Assembly: GCA_030248225.1 (NCBI GenBank) | Contig: JASANE010001461.1 | Location: 41,492-105,491, forward strand | Length of the DNA: 64,000 nt | Direction: 5' to 3' | Source: Trileptium ribeirensis | Lineage: Eukaryota; Nematoda; Enoplea; Enoplida; Thoracostomopsidae | In this document: in pieces, positions 1 through 11,841 of the stretch | Layout of the letters: every line of letters starts with the position of its first letter | Position numbering within the stretch: the first letter of the stretch is position 1 | Made by a program: the position numbers and the translations under genes | Notes under the pieces: generated by a model | Database searches by the model: none | Seen by the model: only the letters and a program-made list of their open reading frames with translations | What the model was told of the DNA's origin: nothing

Positions 1-735
1 AATTCCTAAATTTAACTACGTATGTATTTATGATACAATATTAGGTATATATATACAGTTAGAACGAGGCACCGTTAAAGAGCAATCCTATGCGCAAGTG
101 TCAGTTTAAACCATTGAAATCAATATATTTACACACACAATAAATAATTCTATAAAAATAATACTGCCAACCTATAAAAACAAAAAATTCTGTCATATTT
201 AAAAATTTTAAATCAGAATTTAGAATTTTAAAAATGAAACTTTTGCATTAAATGTGGGTTCATAGCCCGAAAGCTGCTGTCCTGACGCAGAATTGTGTGA
301 ATAAGAAGTTATAGCTTTCTACAAAAATTTAGCGAAGGACATTCGTTTTTGGTCCGACAACCATGTGAACAGTTATAACATTAATGCTTGAGTATGAACC
401 CCATAATATGGCTAAAATCACAAAATATCTAATGCGTGTCAGTTTTGTAAAAATTTAAATAAGAAATTATATCTACAACGCAAACGCAAAACTAAGCTTA
501 TCCCTTTCATGCTAACCACTGAGCTACCTGAGAGCTATTGCTCGGTTGCTTAACGAATCTCACCAGTTGAGCGGACAGCTATGTGCGTACAAACCTATAT
601 AACGCGATAAGGTTAGCATATACAAAGCGGTGCAATATGCGCTGACGCCAAATTGGGAAAGTTGGGCAAGAAATTGTTGGAACAAGACATTATTCAAGCT
701 AAAACCCCAAAAATACAATGAACAATTATATATAT
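1..735. other. AT-rich flank, no gene seen
   Basis: No coding signal supported. On the minus strand near 495-530 a short stretch resembles a tRNA A box (GTAGCTCAGTGGTTAGC), but no B box follows at the right distance, so it is not called as a tRNA. Confidence 0.4.
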
Positions 736-1116
736 CTGGGGTTGCCATGGGCCGGTCAAGTTCGGGGGGGCCGAACCGGGGGGCGAAAAATCTCGGGGGG
801 GGCATGAACTTGGGGGCAAAAAATCTCGGGGGGTGGGGGCAATTTTTTTAAAAATTTGCCACAATTCCTCAACAACGTGATTTACCTACATCTTCCAACA
901 TGTATACTTTTAATTTCAGGTACCCGGTAGCGGTACAGGTACTTATCCCACCTGTATACTTATTTTAGGTGCCCGGTCACCAATGCAGGTGCTCCAACGC
1001 CACTATATTCTATTTTTATTTTGTTTCAGCGTTTCAGAAAGGGTATAGTGGTAGTAGTAGTTGAACTAATACGTATTAGTTACTATTGTTTGTATCAGCT
1101 GCATTTAGTATTAGCA

Positions 1117-1321
1117 ATGACTGGCCGCCAACCTAGTGGCAAAGGACGTAAACAGTTAACTGACTGGTTTAGTAGTAGTAAACGCCAGCGAACTGGCGAC
1201 AATAATAATACAGCAGTGACAGTAGTAGCAACAGCAACAACAGCAGTAGCTGCAGCAACGACAGCAGCAGCTACAGCAACGACAGCAGCATCAGCAGACG
1301 ACCGTTCCGAAGTTATTATTG
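1117..1321 (+). CDS. hAT transposase, exon 1 (predicted)
   Basis: Starts at ATG 1117 and reads MTGRQPSGKGRKQLTDWFSS followed by a low-complexity Thr/Ala/Val stretch made of ACA/GCA trinucleotides. The exon is predicted to end at 1321, just before the donor GT in 'ttggttagtc'. It ends one base into a codon. Joining to 1481 keeps the frame, which is the main support for the exon. The N-terminal tail has no recognisable domain; in hAT transposases this part is variable and often disordered. Confidence 0.5.
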
Positions 1322-1480
1322 GTTAGTCAAATGTTTATTGACGATAGAAGAAAGCTGCTGAAGTTACCCATAGTGCGAGAGTGCTGAAGTTCCCCATAGA
1401 AGTTCATTGCCTTTTTTGTATTATTACTGTGTGAGTGTCTAAGTTTATGAAATATTGTTAGTTTCTTATCTCTGTTCCAG

Positions 1481-1699
1481 AAGAAATAGTGGTGGAAGTC
1501 GAACCATGGACTACGACAGTGCAGCAACGACCAACACCGTCACTAACGCCGGCGTCATCAGATATAATACCGATTGGTGGATCAGCGTCGAACGACGACA
1601 GCAGCGATGTGTCCTTCCGGAGGAGCCCTCCAGCCACCCAGCAACAGCAGCAACGTCAACGGGGCACGGTGCCGGAGCCAGCAGCTGCAGCTGCCGACA
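1481..1699 (+). CDS. hAT transposase, exon 2 (predicted)
   Basis: Predicted exon between an acceptor (pyrimidine-rich 'tctctgttccag', ending 1480) and a donor ('gaca|gtgagt' at 1700). The phases at both ends match exons 1 and 3, so the three exons read as one open frame. The peptide is acidic, then Ser/Pro/Gln-rich with a CAG-type glutamine run, typical of a disordered linker before the DNA-binding finger. No catalytic residues lie here. Confidence 0.5.
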
Positions 1700-1865
1700 G
1701 TGAGTTTCTACTAGTTGTAATGTTATAATAACTTTGTTTTTAGCGCTCGTTTGCTCGATAAACACGCTCGCTCGGTTAGCTCACCCGCTCGCGTTCGCTC
1801 GATTAGCAAGCTCATTTTTTACATCAAAAATTTCATGACACTTATGATGACATATTTTATTTAAG

Positions 1866-2440
1866 CTTCTGGCCGCCAACGTGATCCGGATGCATTTGTT
1901 GTCTTGGCGGTTGAGGAAGTGTTGGTGAGGGCTAAGCTGCGGCAGCAGGCACCTGCTCCCACCGGAACCCCCCTACCTAGTAGTAGCGGCTCAGAGTCGT
2001 CTTCCGTTCAGTCAGCGAAAAAATCAAAGCATCGATCGACTTATGATACTACGTGGAAGCGGACATATCCATGGTTGCATGAAGTGCGCGATCCACCCGA
2101 GGCGCTCGAAGGGCCTGTTGTGGGTCTTCTGTGTGATGTTTGCCGTGTTCATGCCGCAAAATGCTCCAAATCTCAGTTTCGCCGGATCGCACAACGATCG
2201 AAGGAGATGTTCGTTAACGAAATGTTTACCAAGTGGGATAAAGCCAGCGAGAAACTGTTTCACCATGAATTCGGCGATGCCTCAGCGAAGTCTGACAAAT
2301 ATCCTAAGCAAAGCAACTACGGAAGTGACCAAGCAAAAGCAGCGCTTCGTAACAACCCAAATTCTGGTTTCACAGAAACTCCGCATTTGGCCTGGTACCG
2401 TGAAGATCGTGAACGGCTTCAGCGTGATAAAAAGGGTTAG
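1866..2440 (+). CDS. hAT transposase, exon 3 with N-terminal zinc finger
   Basis: Begins after the acceptor 'tatttaag' (1858-1865) and runs in frame to a TAG at 2438-2440. After a Ser-rich linker it contains a TTF/BED-like finger: aromatic 'TTWKRTYPWL', then 'LLCDVCRVHAAKC', spacing that fits a Cys-x2-Cys zinc site used by hAT transposases to bind their ends. It stops at REDRERLQRDKKG and the transposase continues in the next frame at 2431-4743. The break sits at an A5/G3 homopolymer (2430-2436), so a one-base indel, real or a sequencing error, is the simplest explanation. A 47-bp intron here would create a stop and is disfavoured. Confidence 0.7.
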
Positions 2441-2445
2441 ATGTT

Positions 2446-4743
2446 ATGACGGCTGTCCGTAATGTTGGCGAAGAAGCAGCTGAAAAGAATCGGAACAGTA
2501 TCGGAACAATGTTGCGGCTGACGATAAAGCTCATTGAGCAGAAGTCCGGAATCTATTACCGTTTCCGTCGTGAAGTCAATTTTTTGCAAATTGCTGATTG
2601 TCCGAGCGCATTGTGGCTAAAAGGCCGCTATACGTCGAAGCGATCGATTGATGACTACGTGAGAGCTCTGCATTTGACTGTGCTGTACGGGATGTACCGT
2701 GAACTGTGCTCGTCTTGCCTGGATGCCGAAGAGCCGTCATTCTCAGTGCTGGTAGATGTTGCTTCTACATCGCGGACGCGTGAGTGGGTCGCTATTTGCA
2801 TTCAATACGTTTACGTGCCAGCTACCGAAAGTGCTGAAGTGTGTCAACGTGTGCTGCGAGTAGTCCGGATTACGTCGAAGACTGGTCAGTCGCTGACGCA
2901 GGCTATTGTGGACGCCGTCGATTGGTTCAACGGAGAAATGGCATATCTCTTCGATCATTGTCCGCAGTTATTCGGGCCAGCCGGTCCGAAACGATTGCGC
3001 CTGGCTAACTGTACATCATTTGGATCCGACGGTGGTGGCGGCGTGCGGTCGAAGCATATCAGTGTCAATTCCCGAATCAAAGAGCACAACCCGCGAATTG
3101 TGGACTGGTGGTGTGGAACCCACCGAGGGCAACTCGCTTCCAAGCGTGCGTCATTAACGTGCTCGAAGTTTGCGGCCGATCACTACAACGCTACGCTCCA
3201 CCTACAGCAACTACTAACGATGTCAGCCGAAGTGAACGACATTTTCAAAAACTCTCAGGTTGCAGTTGGTGATCGGGAGCCAGGCAAAGAGATGACATTT
3301 GTTGACCGACCGATGAACAAATGGGAATCCGAGAAGGATGCTCTCGACAAGGAAGCCCTTCTACACAAGTCGATATCTCATGCAATTGTCGAAATAGAAA
3401 GCACGTCGCACAATCCAGCCAGTAGAAGATTTTCGTCGCACTACCTGTGCAGAACTGTCGTTCGGCCGACGCGAATAGCGTACGTTGCTATCAAACGGGA
3501 CATTTTACAAGTGGTCGTTGCCTTCATTCGAAAAACCGAAGTGCTCGGAATTGATTTGGGGAGCTACGAACGTGCCGTGACAGTTTGTTTGCAGGATCTT
3601 AACCGCCTCGTGAACAATGATGGTCCGAATTACATGACATGTAAACGCGCATGTCACGCAGGAACATACGACTCTTTTCGCGATACCGGTGATGCGGATT
3701 GGGAAACGATATTTCAACAGTGTGACGAACATCGCCGCCAAATCGCTCAAAGTTTCGTCGATCAATTCAATCTGTACCACAACGACGACACCAATAAGCT
3801 GTTCAAGGGATACAGTTTGTTGTCGTTCGAAAATCTCTCCATGCATGTTCACCGCCGCGATGAGCAATTGCCGTTGGACTACGGTGAGGCTGAAGAACGC
3901 TATCTGGCTGACTTTTTTTGTGAACAAGTGTCGTTCAAGGCTCAGTGGCCTGAAGCGAAAGGTCAAGTCTTCACTGTGCCCCCCATCGACTCACGTGAAT
4001 CTTTGCGGGATTATCTGTCGGATTTTCTACAGCTGTTACAGTCGTTTATCGGCCGGGTGGATTCTCGAACTGAAAGACCTTGGAGGACCCGTGATGTACT
4101 GTTGCAACTGTTGAAGACGAATCCGTACCCGATGGCTACACCCATGATCCGAAAAATGGTGAAAAGCTATTTGGAACTCCCGCTGTCGACTGCGCATGTC
4201 GAGTGTGTTTTCTCCGCCCTGAGTCTACTGGAAACGCGTCTGTGTCGCAGCAGAACTTCTCGTACGGTGAACGCCTTCATCACGTCCATCATGGAGGCGC
4301 AGCGATTTGAACAATTCGACGTTGGCCTGGCTGTGGATATCTGGGCCTTCTGTGATCAACGGCGCGCTTTGGTTGTTTCGCCGCCCAAATGTGATTGGAA
4401 AACACGTGACCTGCATTTCTTGCGCAGTATGCAGCTTAAGCAGCGGGGCCGCTTCAAACGATTCATTCAACGGCAGAAGCAGCAAGATCGTATTTTTGCA
4501 GCCATCAATCCGGTGGAAGTGGAGGAACAGCACCGAATTGAGAGCGGTGATGATGTCGACATCGTTCTTGACGAGCAAGACGATGTGCTCAATGTGTCTG
4601 CTGAATTCAGCGGATTCAGGGAATCAGAAGTGCCTGGCGTCCGCGGGGGCGATGATGATGAGGGCAGCGGATACGACGGATCGTCGTCTGAAACGGAAGA
4701 CGACGCTGGTGCTGCCGGGGACGGAGCGATGTGCTCTGATTAA
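2446..4743 (+). CDS. hAT transposase, catalytic and dimerisation part
   Basis: A 765-residue open frame, the longest in the window, carrying the RNase H-like core and C-terminal dimerisation region of a hAT transposase, which cuts and pastes its own element. Visible landmarks are VLVDVASTSR (first catalytic Asp, residue about 104), SFGSDGGGGV (second Asp, about 195), WWCGTHRGQLA (the conserved C-x2-H block, about 223-226) and LSTAHVECVFSALSLLE near residues 578-594, the hAT C-terminal signature. The tail is acidic and low-complexity (runs of Asp, Glu, Gly, Ser). The ATG at 2446 is the first in this frame, but the frame is open from 2431, and the real protein should continue from exon 3. No internal stops, so the copy is young. 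Together with the three exons the protein is about 1,100 residues, long for hAT because of the N-terminal linker. Confidence 0.85.
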   Translation: MTAVRNVGEEAAEKNRNSIGTMLRLTIKLIEQKSGIYYRFRREVNFLQIADCPSALWLKGRYTSKRSIDDYVRALHLTVLYGMYRELCSSCLDAEEPSFSVLVDVASTSRTREWVAICIQYVYVPATESAEVCQRVLRVVRITSKTGQSLTQAIVDAVDWFNGEMAYLFDHCPQLFGPAGPKRLRLANCTSFGSDGGGGVRSKHISVNSRIKEHNPRIVDWWCGTHRGQLASKRASLTCSKFAADHYNATLHLQQLLTMSAEVNDIFKNSQVAVGDREPGKEMTFVDRPMNKWESEKDALDKEALLHKSISHAIVEIESTSHNPASRRFSSHYLCRTVVRPTRIAYVAIKRDILQVVVAFIRKTEVLGIDLGSYERAVTVCLQDLNRLVNNDGPNYMTCKRACHAGTYDSFRDTGDADWETIFQQCDEHRRQIAQSFVDQFNLYHNDDTNKLFKGYSLLSFENLSMHVHRRDEQLPLDYGEAEERYLADFFCEQVSFKAQWPEAKGQVFTVPPIDSRESLRDYLSDFLQLLQSFIGRVDSRTERPWRTRDVLLQLLKTNPYPMATPMIRKMVKSYLELPLSTAHVECVFSALSLLETRLCRSRTSRTVNAFITSIMEAQRFEQFDVGLAVDIWAFCDQRRALVVSPPKCDWKTRDLHFLRSMQLKQRGRFKRFIQRQKQQDRIFAAINPVEVEEQHRIESGDDVDIVLDEQDDVLNVSAEFSGFRESEVPGVRGGDDDEGSGYDGSSSETEDDAGAAGDGAMCSD

Positions 4744-5640
4744 GCAGAGCTTCAGTTTCGACGTTTTGTAAAAAAATATAAAATACAAAAAAAACAAAAA
4801 ATACAAAAGCTTCAATGTCAAAAAAATCAAAAAATACAAAAGCTTAAATGTCAAAAAAAATAAATCCCCCTTCCCCTTCCCAAAAGTTCTCACCTCCACA
4901 TCCCACGCCGCGAGAACAACTGCACAACAACAGCAACAACAAATGGCAACAGCGATGTCTTGTTTGTCGCGATTATCGATCGTCATCTTTATCTGGTGAG
5001 CTTTTTACATACATAAGTGCTCTTACTTAATTAAGTGACGATCGATGGAACCATGGATTTAGGTAAACTGGTAAGAGGCGCTGCCCCGCAGGGCGAAAAT
5101 TTGAAATTTTTACTCAGAAAGTATGAAATTTGGCCCAAAAAATATCGCAAATAAATATTGGCTCAGAGTGTTTTGGGGCACAAAATTCGAAGGGGGGGCC
5201 GAAGGGGCGACCCCCCCCCGGGGGCAAGCCCAGGCACAGATTTTATCGATATTTTATTCGAGAAAACTCCGCGTACCGGGGCAACCCCCACCATAACCCC
5301 CCCAACACCCGTAACCGCGACGCTACCAACCCACAACTACCCCCACACCAAAAAATAATTTTGTATTAATGAAATAACATTGGAAATACATCGTTTGTTA
5401 TTCAGTTGCAAAGGTAAAGAATTCTTGGATAAAATGCTATCAGCCATCGATGCATGAGGCAGATCAGTACCTGAATAAATATCCTAATCAGATCATGTTA
5501 GACTAACAATTTGATTACTGAACCACACGCAGCGCGACCCTGGCGATCGGGTCATTGACAACGACTACCGACAAGGTCAACATGTGAAGCCAGATAGAAA
5601 TGTCATTTAATTCTTTAACTCTTACAAAAATTAAATAATT
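4744..5640. other. hAT 3' region and GC-rich end, then flank
   Basis: After the stop the sequence is a repeated A-rich motif (an 'aaaaaatacaaaagctt' unit occurs twice, 4798-4845), then a C-rich stretch (4864-4910). G/C homopolymer-rich sequence at 5170-5360 likely contains the transposon end. No gene is supported here. Confidence 0.4.
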
Positions 5641-6042
5641 CTTGCTAAAACTGAGTTGCAAAAATTATATAATCCTTGCTAAAGTTGAGTTGCAAAAATT
5701 ATATAATCCTTGCTTAAATTGAGTTGCAAAAATTATATAATCCTTGCTAAAATAGATTCGAAAAATATATATTATATCTAAATTTATATAAAAAAATTAT
5801 AAAAAAATATACAAAATTAGGTAAAAAAAAGTTAAAAAACCTTTATAAAACTTAATAAAAAAAAAGCAAAACCAACAAAAACAGACTGCAAAAAGCAACC
5901 AGCAACCGCTCACAAAAAGCAATATAATCCTTGCTAAAATTGAGTTGCAAAAATTATAATATCCTTGCTAAAATTGAGTTGCAAAAATTATATAATCCTT
6001 GGTAAAATTGAGTTGCAAAAATTATATAATCCTTGCTAACGT
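5641..6042. repeat. 34-bp tandem repeat, two clusters
   Basis: The unit 'gagttgcaaaaattatataa' plus 'tccttgctaaaatt' repeats with a 34-bp period about three and a half times in 5641-5757 and again in about 5925-6042. The clusters are separated by A-rich sequence. Units differ by single substitutions, so this is a young minisatellite. Confidence 0.8.
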
Positions 6043-9000
6043 TATCAAAATTTTTTATATTTAAGCAAGCATATATTTCAACTCGATTCTGCATAAACAA
6101 AATGGTTTTGAAATGAAAGAACTCTAAACCCGTGATCTAAACCCCCGACAGAACTTGTAAGAACAGCATACAAATAACGAACGCACAAAACCAATTTAAA
6201 CTTGCATGATTTTGGCCATTAGTATATTTGCCTACATAGAGTACATATGTATGATGTATATAAATACGTTGCGTTGGTAATCTTTGATGTGTTGAACCCA
6301 GGACTGCCTACGGAACGCTCAAGCTATTACATGTATATCTGCATGTATATATAAGCTATAGGTAGGGTGTGTTTTATCTAGACCCAATTAATGATATTAG
6401 AAATTGGAGTTTCCTATTTGCATACACACGCGAAAACTACATTAAAATCCATGCTCACCACTGGCAACACAGGCTCAGATTAATGAGCGTCTCTCAATGG
6501 CTGGCGAATGCGTATAAGCGATTATTGACTATTTATTTAGCATATATACACAAGCGAACAAAAATAAATAGCGCACAGTTAATGACATTGTCGACGAATA
6601 AGTCTTCATAATAAGGAATATAAAATACATAATAAAAGGCGTGATAATATGCAATTTTTCGCATGTACATTTAATATACCTGACTGAATAAAGGCTCACA
6701 GAAATTTGGTGTATTACATGTGCAATCCATATATTTATGAAAGTTGTATGTAATGATCAGTGCAACAGCAGAGAAATATATATATATAGAATCTCGTAGC
6801 AAGTGGAAATCCGGTGATAATTTAAATGTATATTTTTTCTCGAAACAACTGCAATCGAAGTATAAAAGGAGCCAGAGTAGCGTCGTGAACCATTTTGAGT
6901 AGGGTTGCATAATAGGGGCCAGCAAATTCACACAAAACAGTTGACGGTCAACTGTAGTAAATTTACCACTAGTAGACCGTAATACACCCCCAGGACAGGT
7001 CATCCCCCCAGTCACGAAAATAGATCGCCGCCCCTGAGTTGACCGCCAGTTATTTGAGGAAATTTTTCTAGAGTCCTCATAAAGATAGATGCACCTGCAA
7101 AACTTGAAATAATACCAAAATATTATTTCATCTCTCCTGCACATAAATAATCTACGTATAAACATCGTTGAATCTGGAAAACAATATTAATAATAACAAC
7201 AAAATAAATCTGCTTTAAGCAGAAATTAATACCCCTGGCTTGCATTAAACGTTCGCCAAACTTAAAACAAAGCGAGCCTAGACTTTGTGTCAGTATGTCG
7301 TGTTTTCTCCGACACTTTTGGATTATATATACCTACTTTCTAAATATAAACATAATATACAAACACAAGAAGAAAGTGCAAGACTAAGACAAGACAAGAC
7401 ATAAAATATGTTTACGTATATGTATGAATGTAGATATTAGAAATGCCATTATATAGATTATATTTTACAGCTAAGAAATGGTAGCCAATTATAGTGAGTG
7501 TGTGTCAAAACAAGAAACTTTAGTAGATGGAACTAATTGTGTATTTCTATTAGCAACCTGTTTTACCTTATGCAACATTCATATAATCACATGCTTTTTG
7601 CGACATAAAACAAACCCCTTAGCTATATCATACCTGTATATATGCGTAGGAGATAGAGCCATAGCGATCGAACCCATTACGCCACCAATGAGAAATATTA
7701 CAACATGAGAATAACAGGGACTACTCTATTAAGAAACATTGGGGAAATCTGGGAAAAAGCAATGGCTATTAAATCGGCGTGTCCAATCCTCCTTCCCGGA
7801 ACCATTTACCTTAACGGAGCAATGACCTATATGTAGTATATATACTTATTAAATAAATACGTTGAAAGTACGTATATATAACAAGTTATTGTTGAACAAG
7901 TATTCCCACAACATTGCAGGTGAACTGTAGTTTATGAACACGGTTTTAAGCATTCATTTTGTTGACCGCTTCAGAGAAATCGCTTTGCCTATTCGAATTA
8001 GACTGGTTTCCAAAATTGGATATTAAAATTACATCCTATTTTTGGTGTAGCCAATATAGCTGGCGGCTGACGTGGAATGTGTGCTACGCCGTTGTCGATA
8101 TACAAAGCCTGAAACTAAGAAGTTCCCTGTGTGAGTTATATATACAATAAGCCTAGGCCTAAGTTGGGTGTGCCGCCCTCCGAATCCCACACTTTAAGCC
8201 GTTCTTTTTCTAACGATATAACGTCCAGCCCATAAAGGTGACATAGGCCTTCGGTGTTATACCGAAAACATCTATTTTTTGAAGCTTATTAAACAACAAA
8301 TCAACATAAAGAAATCCGGCCTTTTTATCAACATTTTTGGCAGCAAAATATATATGCTGCTAAAATATGGCTGATATTTCCATTTCATAAATTTAGCACT
8401 CATCATGTCGAGCTCGAAGCACAGACAACAGGATACCAATTATAGCAGGTATACCCGCAACTAATGAGAAACTAACAACGTATATATATGAGAAACTTAA
8501 TTTAAGCACAAGCAGGCGGTAAAGGCAGAGTGTATAATATATGTATTAGAGACAGCAGTCGGGTGAGATCAAATTCGGATCCAGGTATTACCCAACAATG
8601 CTATCGCATACCATGTTCTATATGTGGGCAGTAAGTCAATTTTGCGCAATTCCAGTGCAAGATTTGAGGGGTACGGCTGTGGTCAGGGAAAATACTTGTG
8701 TAATACATGTGCTATCAGTTTAAGCACAGCGCCAAATGCACTTGAACGCATATTTTTAAACATCTTCCAGTGTTTTCATTACCAATATTTTGTTTATAGA
8801 ATATGTTTTATGCATATTCGAAGACCGCAGATGGGTCGCGTCTCTAATATATAAGTGTAATCAAAAGACGGATTAATATACCGATATTCGAACATAGAAT
8901 CGGTGATAAGATAGATGACCGCAACGTCAAAAAGACGAGACACGATCGACAAATGGAAATCGCTGAATCAATGAATCTGTTGACACACAGCGAAATGGCT

Positions 9001-9886
9001 TTCACAACAGTAATAACCTCGCTCAGCATAAGGAATAAAGCTAAGCGCTTTAGCCAAAGCATATGCTACATTATTTTTCGTAGTCAATTGAGTTAGTTTC
9101 ACAATACGTTGTAGAGGTGAAAACGGGCATTTTCCGGTCCGGCCCGTTGAAATCGAGGTCGACATGGCCTGGAGCTGCAAAATTTCTGCCCAATCAGGCC
9201 CGCTTGTAAACCGGGTGTACGTAAGCTCAATATAAAGGATACAGGCGATAATAAAGATAAAAAATATAATTTGAAGTGAGCCTGAAATTCTTAAAAAGAA
9301 CCTGATTATCGAATTATGTACTAATCATTCGGTTTTTGACTGAACTGAGAACGATGCGAAATTTTTCGTCCGACCCGGTCCGCTGGAAATCGAGGTCGGC
9401 CGAGATATACATCATTTCGGCCTGGATGTGCAACATACCTGCGCGTTCGTAGCCACGTATCGGGCCGCCCAGTCAGGCCCGCGGGCCGAGATTCTCACCT
9501 ATGATACGTAGTAGTAAACAATTGCTGAAACTTGTAATCAATATAAATATAGTTGAAAAAATCAAACAATAAAACTTTACCATTATTATTACAATAACAT
9601 TTCATTCGGAATAAAGTCTGTATAAATAAATCGATCCATCGATCGATTTGAAACATGAATCACCGCCGTATAAATAAACAACACAAATACAGTCAGTCTC
9701 AGTCAAATCAACCACTACTATAGGCTATGCTCAAGTGCTGTAACTTGTAACAAACAACTACTAAATCCACATTTTTTCCAAACAATTTTTGTTATTACAC
9801 CCGTTTCGTTCGTCGTACGCTAGGGTTAGTGTTCTCGTTCGCTCCAGTTCGAAATAAAATAGAACTAAATAAAATGTGAAATTTCA
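6043..9886. other. AT-rich intergenic DNA, no gene supported
   Basis: Only short chance frames. A minus-strand frame at 6671-7165 (164 codons) has no recognisable domain and is unsupported. A TATAAAAGG at about 6860 is the only promoter-like string noticed. Two related GC-richer patches (9115-9225 and 9360-9500) share 'gaaatcgaggtcg' and 'cagtcaggcccg'-type strings in the same order and look like copies of one short dispersed repeat. Confidence 0.4.
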
Positions 9887-10018
9887 TATATATCTTTTGT
9901 TGTTATTTATATATATATATATCAATATACATCACAATTATATATACAATTATATATATATATATATCTTTTGTTGTTATTTATATATATATCAATATAC
10001 ATCACAATTATATATACT
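9887..10018. repeat. Tandem duplication, AT-rich
   Basis: Two adjacent copies of a unit of about 65 bp containing 'cttttgttgttatttatata' and 'tcaatatacatcacaattat', separated by a short TA tract. Confidence 0.75.
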
Positions 10019-10762
10019 GAACGTTTGATAATTTATTTATCCTTGGTTAGTATCGCAATAAATAATAACTATATATAATAACCCAACCAACATCACTCAA
10101 ATCAGAAGCGGCGTAACTCCCATCCGAAGATATTTTGAATTACCGATCCAAAAATGTTTCTTTTAGAAACAACGGGTTCTTATATGTACAAACTTAACCC
10201 AAGGGCTCAGCAAGAGGAACCTCCAATAGCATCCCTGCATACAACGAATATATAATGCAATTTAACAAAATATTTTCTAAACTTTTGCAATTGGGAAAAA
10301 CTTTCGTGGAAAACATATATACAGCAACTGGCTTCTATAATGGTAGCAACGCATCAAAAGTCATAATCCTTTCACACACTCATTCAAGCTGAAAAGCACT
10401 ATTTTTGCATCGATACGCTAGTAAACTTTACCCTAGAGATAAGAGACGTATTTAGTTTAGTATTTTCCCGTGAGTGAAGGCATACACATTGTGACTATAA
10501 TCTGCCCACTACATTGGCTTTACTTTTAACACATTGACGATTGTCATTGCATACACAGTTACTGACAAAAATTTTCTACCGCTCCATCGAATTTCGATTA
10601 TTGTGTTCCGGTATAGACAGGGGGCGTAGAAAATTGATGAAAAATTTGTTGCAATTAATTGGCCCAATTAATTGATTGGTCATGATTTTACAAATATTTA
10701 ATTGGATTGGATTTGGTTGGATTCTAATTAATTGGACTACGTGCTTGGACGCATAACTAAAT
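10019..10762. other. Intergenic, no gene seen
   Basis: AT-rich DNA. The last 150 bases hold repeated 'ttaattgg' motifs (10650-10735) leading into the dispersed repeat at 10763. Confidence 0.35.
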
Positions 10763-11205
10763 GCCAGCGAATAACCGGAACCGAAATTTAACGGAACGGG
10801 AACCAGCAACCGGAACCGTTCATTTAAACCGGATCCGGAGCCTGGTATTCGAAACTTATATATAGTAAAACAGATGAAGGAAGAAATGAAGGTATAGTGG
10901 ATTTAAAATGTATTAAAAATAACTTTTAGGCTAAACTTAATGTATTGCGATGGCATTATTGCCTTTCTGAAACTAACTTGCTGAGGAAGCTAATAATGTT
11001 TATTTATCGAATAATATTTCGGTTTTTGGACACACAGAGCAAAAGATGTCTTCCACTATACGCCCTTGCGTATAGTGCGTCAAATTCAATGCGCAATGCC
11101 CATGGAGCGTAGAATAAACACTTTCGCCCTGTCTCCAATCGCCTCCCTTTTCTACACATACGTTTGTTACATGTTGTTCTGTAGAAAACTTGAAATTATT
11201 GGTTA
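10763..11205 (+). repeat. Dispersed repeat, copy 1 (second copy at 52.88 kb)
   Basis: About 440 bp that recurs in the same orientation at 52880-53325. Both start with 'gaataaccggaacc' and share in order 'cggatcc', 'tatatatagtaaaaca', 'gaagaaatgaaggtatagtg', 'ttaatgtattgcgatgg', 'gctaataatgtttatttatc' and 'cacatacgtttgtt'. No reading frame is conserved between copies, so it is a non-coding repeat, probably the end of a non-autonomous transposon. Confidence 0.8.
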
Positions 11206-11831
11206 TTTGCACTCAACCTGGTAACATAAAAGAAGTCACAACTCACAGATGAAAGCATATCACTATGCTTCAACGTTGAATCACGCTCCGACGCTCGTAT
11301 CGACTTAAAACTTTCAAGTCTCAGAGTAATTGTAAAATAAATTGTTGGAAAAAAAACAACAAATATATCACAAGAATGAATTTATATACCTCAGGTTAAA
11401 CAGCTGAGTCACTACTGTAAATAAGTTTCAGTGGTTTAAGATGTAACAGAAAGTATGCATTACTACTTCAGATGTTATCAATGTTCAATAAATTACGTAT
11501 ACAGACCAAAAAACAACATTAGCCCAACGTCGTCTTGGTATAAAGCACAGAATTCCGATTTCTTTTACTGCGTGGCATATCAATACGTGTAGAACCTCAA
11601 TTCCAAAATATCTAAAAGTTAGTTCATTAGCAAAGAAGGTTCATAATGCGCTAATCCAGTATTTTATGGACGCCTACAGAGCCAGAACTTTACTGGACGC
11701 GAATGGCCAACAAACATGCATATAAGAAAAGCAAACAATCGGAATATCATGGCAATTGGGCACATGACTCACGATTCCGCATCGGATGACGCGGTGGTCA
11801 TGTTGCTGATTGCATAGCAGTGCCAATCAAA
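11206..11831. other. Intergenic, no gene seen
   Basis: AT-rich with no recognisable coding or repeat structure. Confidence 0.35.
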
Positions 11832-11841
11832 CGCAAGACGA

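Larger units (their letters stand above)
736..5233 (+). mobile_element. hAT-superfamily DNA transposon, nearly complete
   Basis: A plus-strand element built around a hAT transposase (exons 1117-4743). Outer limits are tentative. CTGGGGTTGCC at 736-746 pairs with GGCAAGCCCAG at 5223-5233 as a short imperfect inverted repeat, and both lie in G/C-rich homopolymer-laden ends (740-840 and 5170-5360). I could not find the 8-bp target-site duplication expected for hAT, so the true ends may lie some tens of bases away. What is solid is the transposase; the ends are an inference. Confidence 0.55.

Noticed and set aside
495..545. tRNA gene on the minus strand
   Set aside because: Only an A-box-like string; no B box and no cloverleaf pairing.
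1455..1765. Overlapping frames on both strands within the hAT 5' part
   Set aside because: One is explained as exon 2; the others are shadows of its Ser/Pro/Gln codon repeats.
6671..7165. 164-codon minus-strand frame
   Set aside because: No domain, odd composition (Cys/Phe/Tyr-rich as in translated AT-rich DNA), no splice or promoter support beyond one TATA-like string.
8600..8860. Possible zinc-finger tail of a piggyBac-type transposase (Cys-rich frame)
   Set aside because: Only a few cysteines in suggestive spacing; no catalytic domain upstream in any frame.
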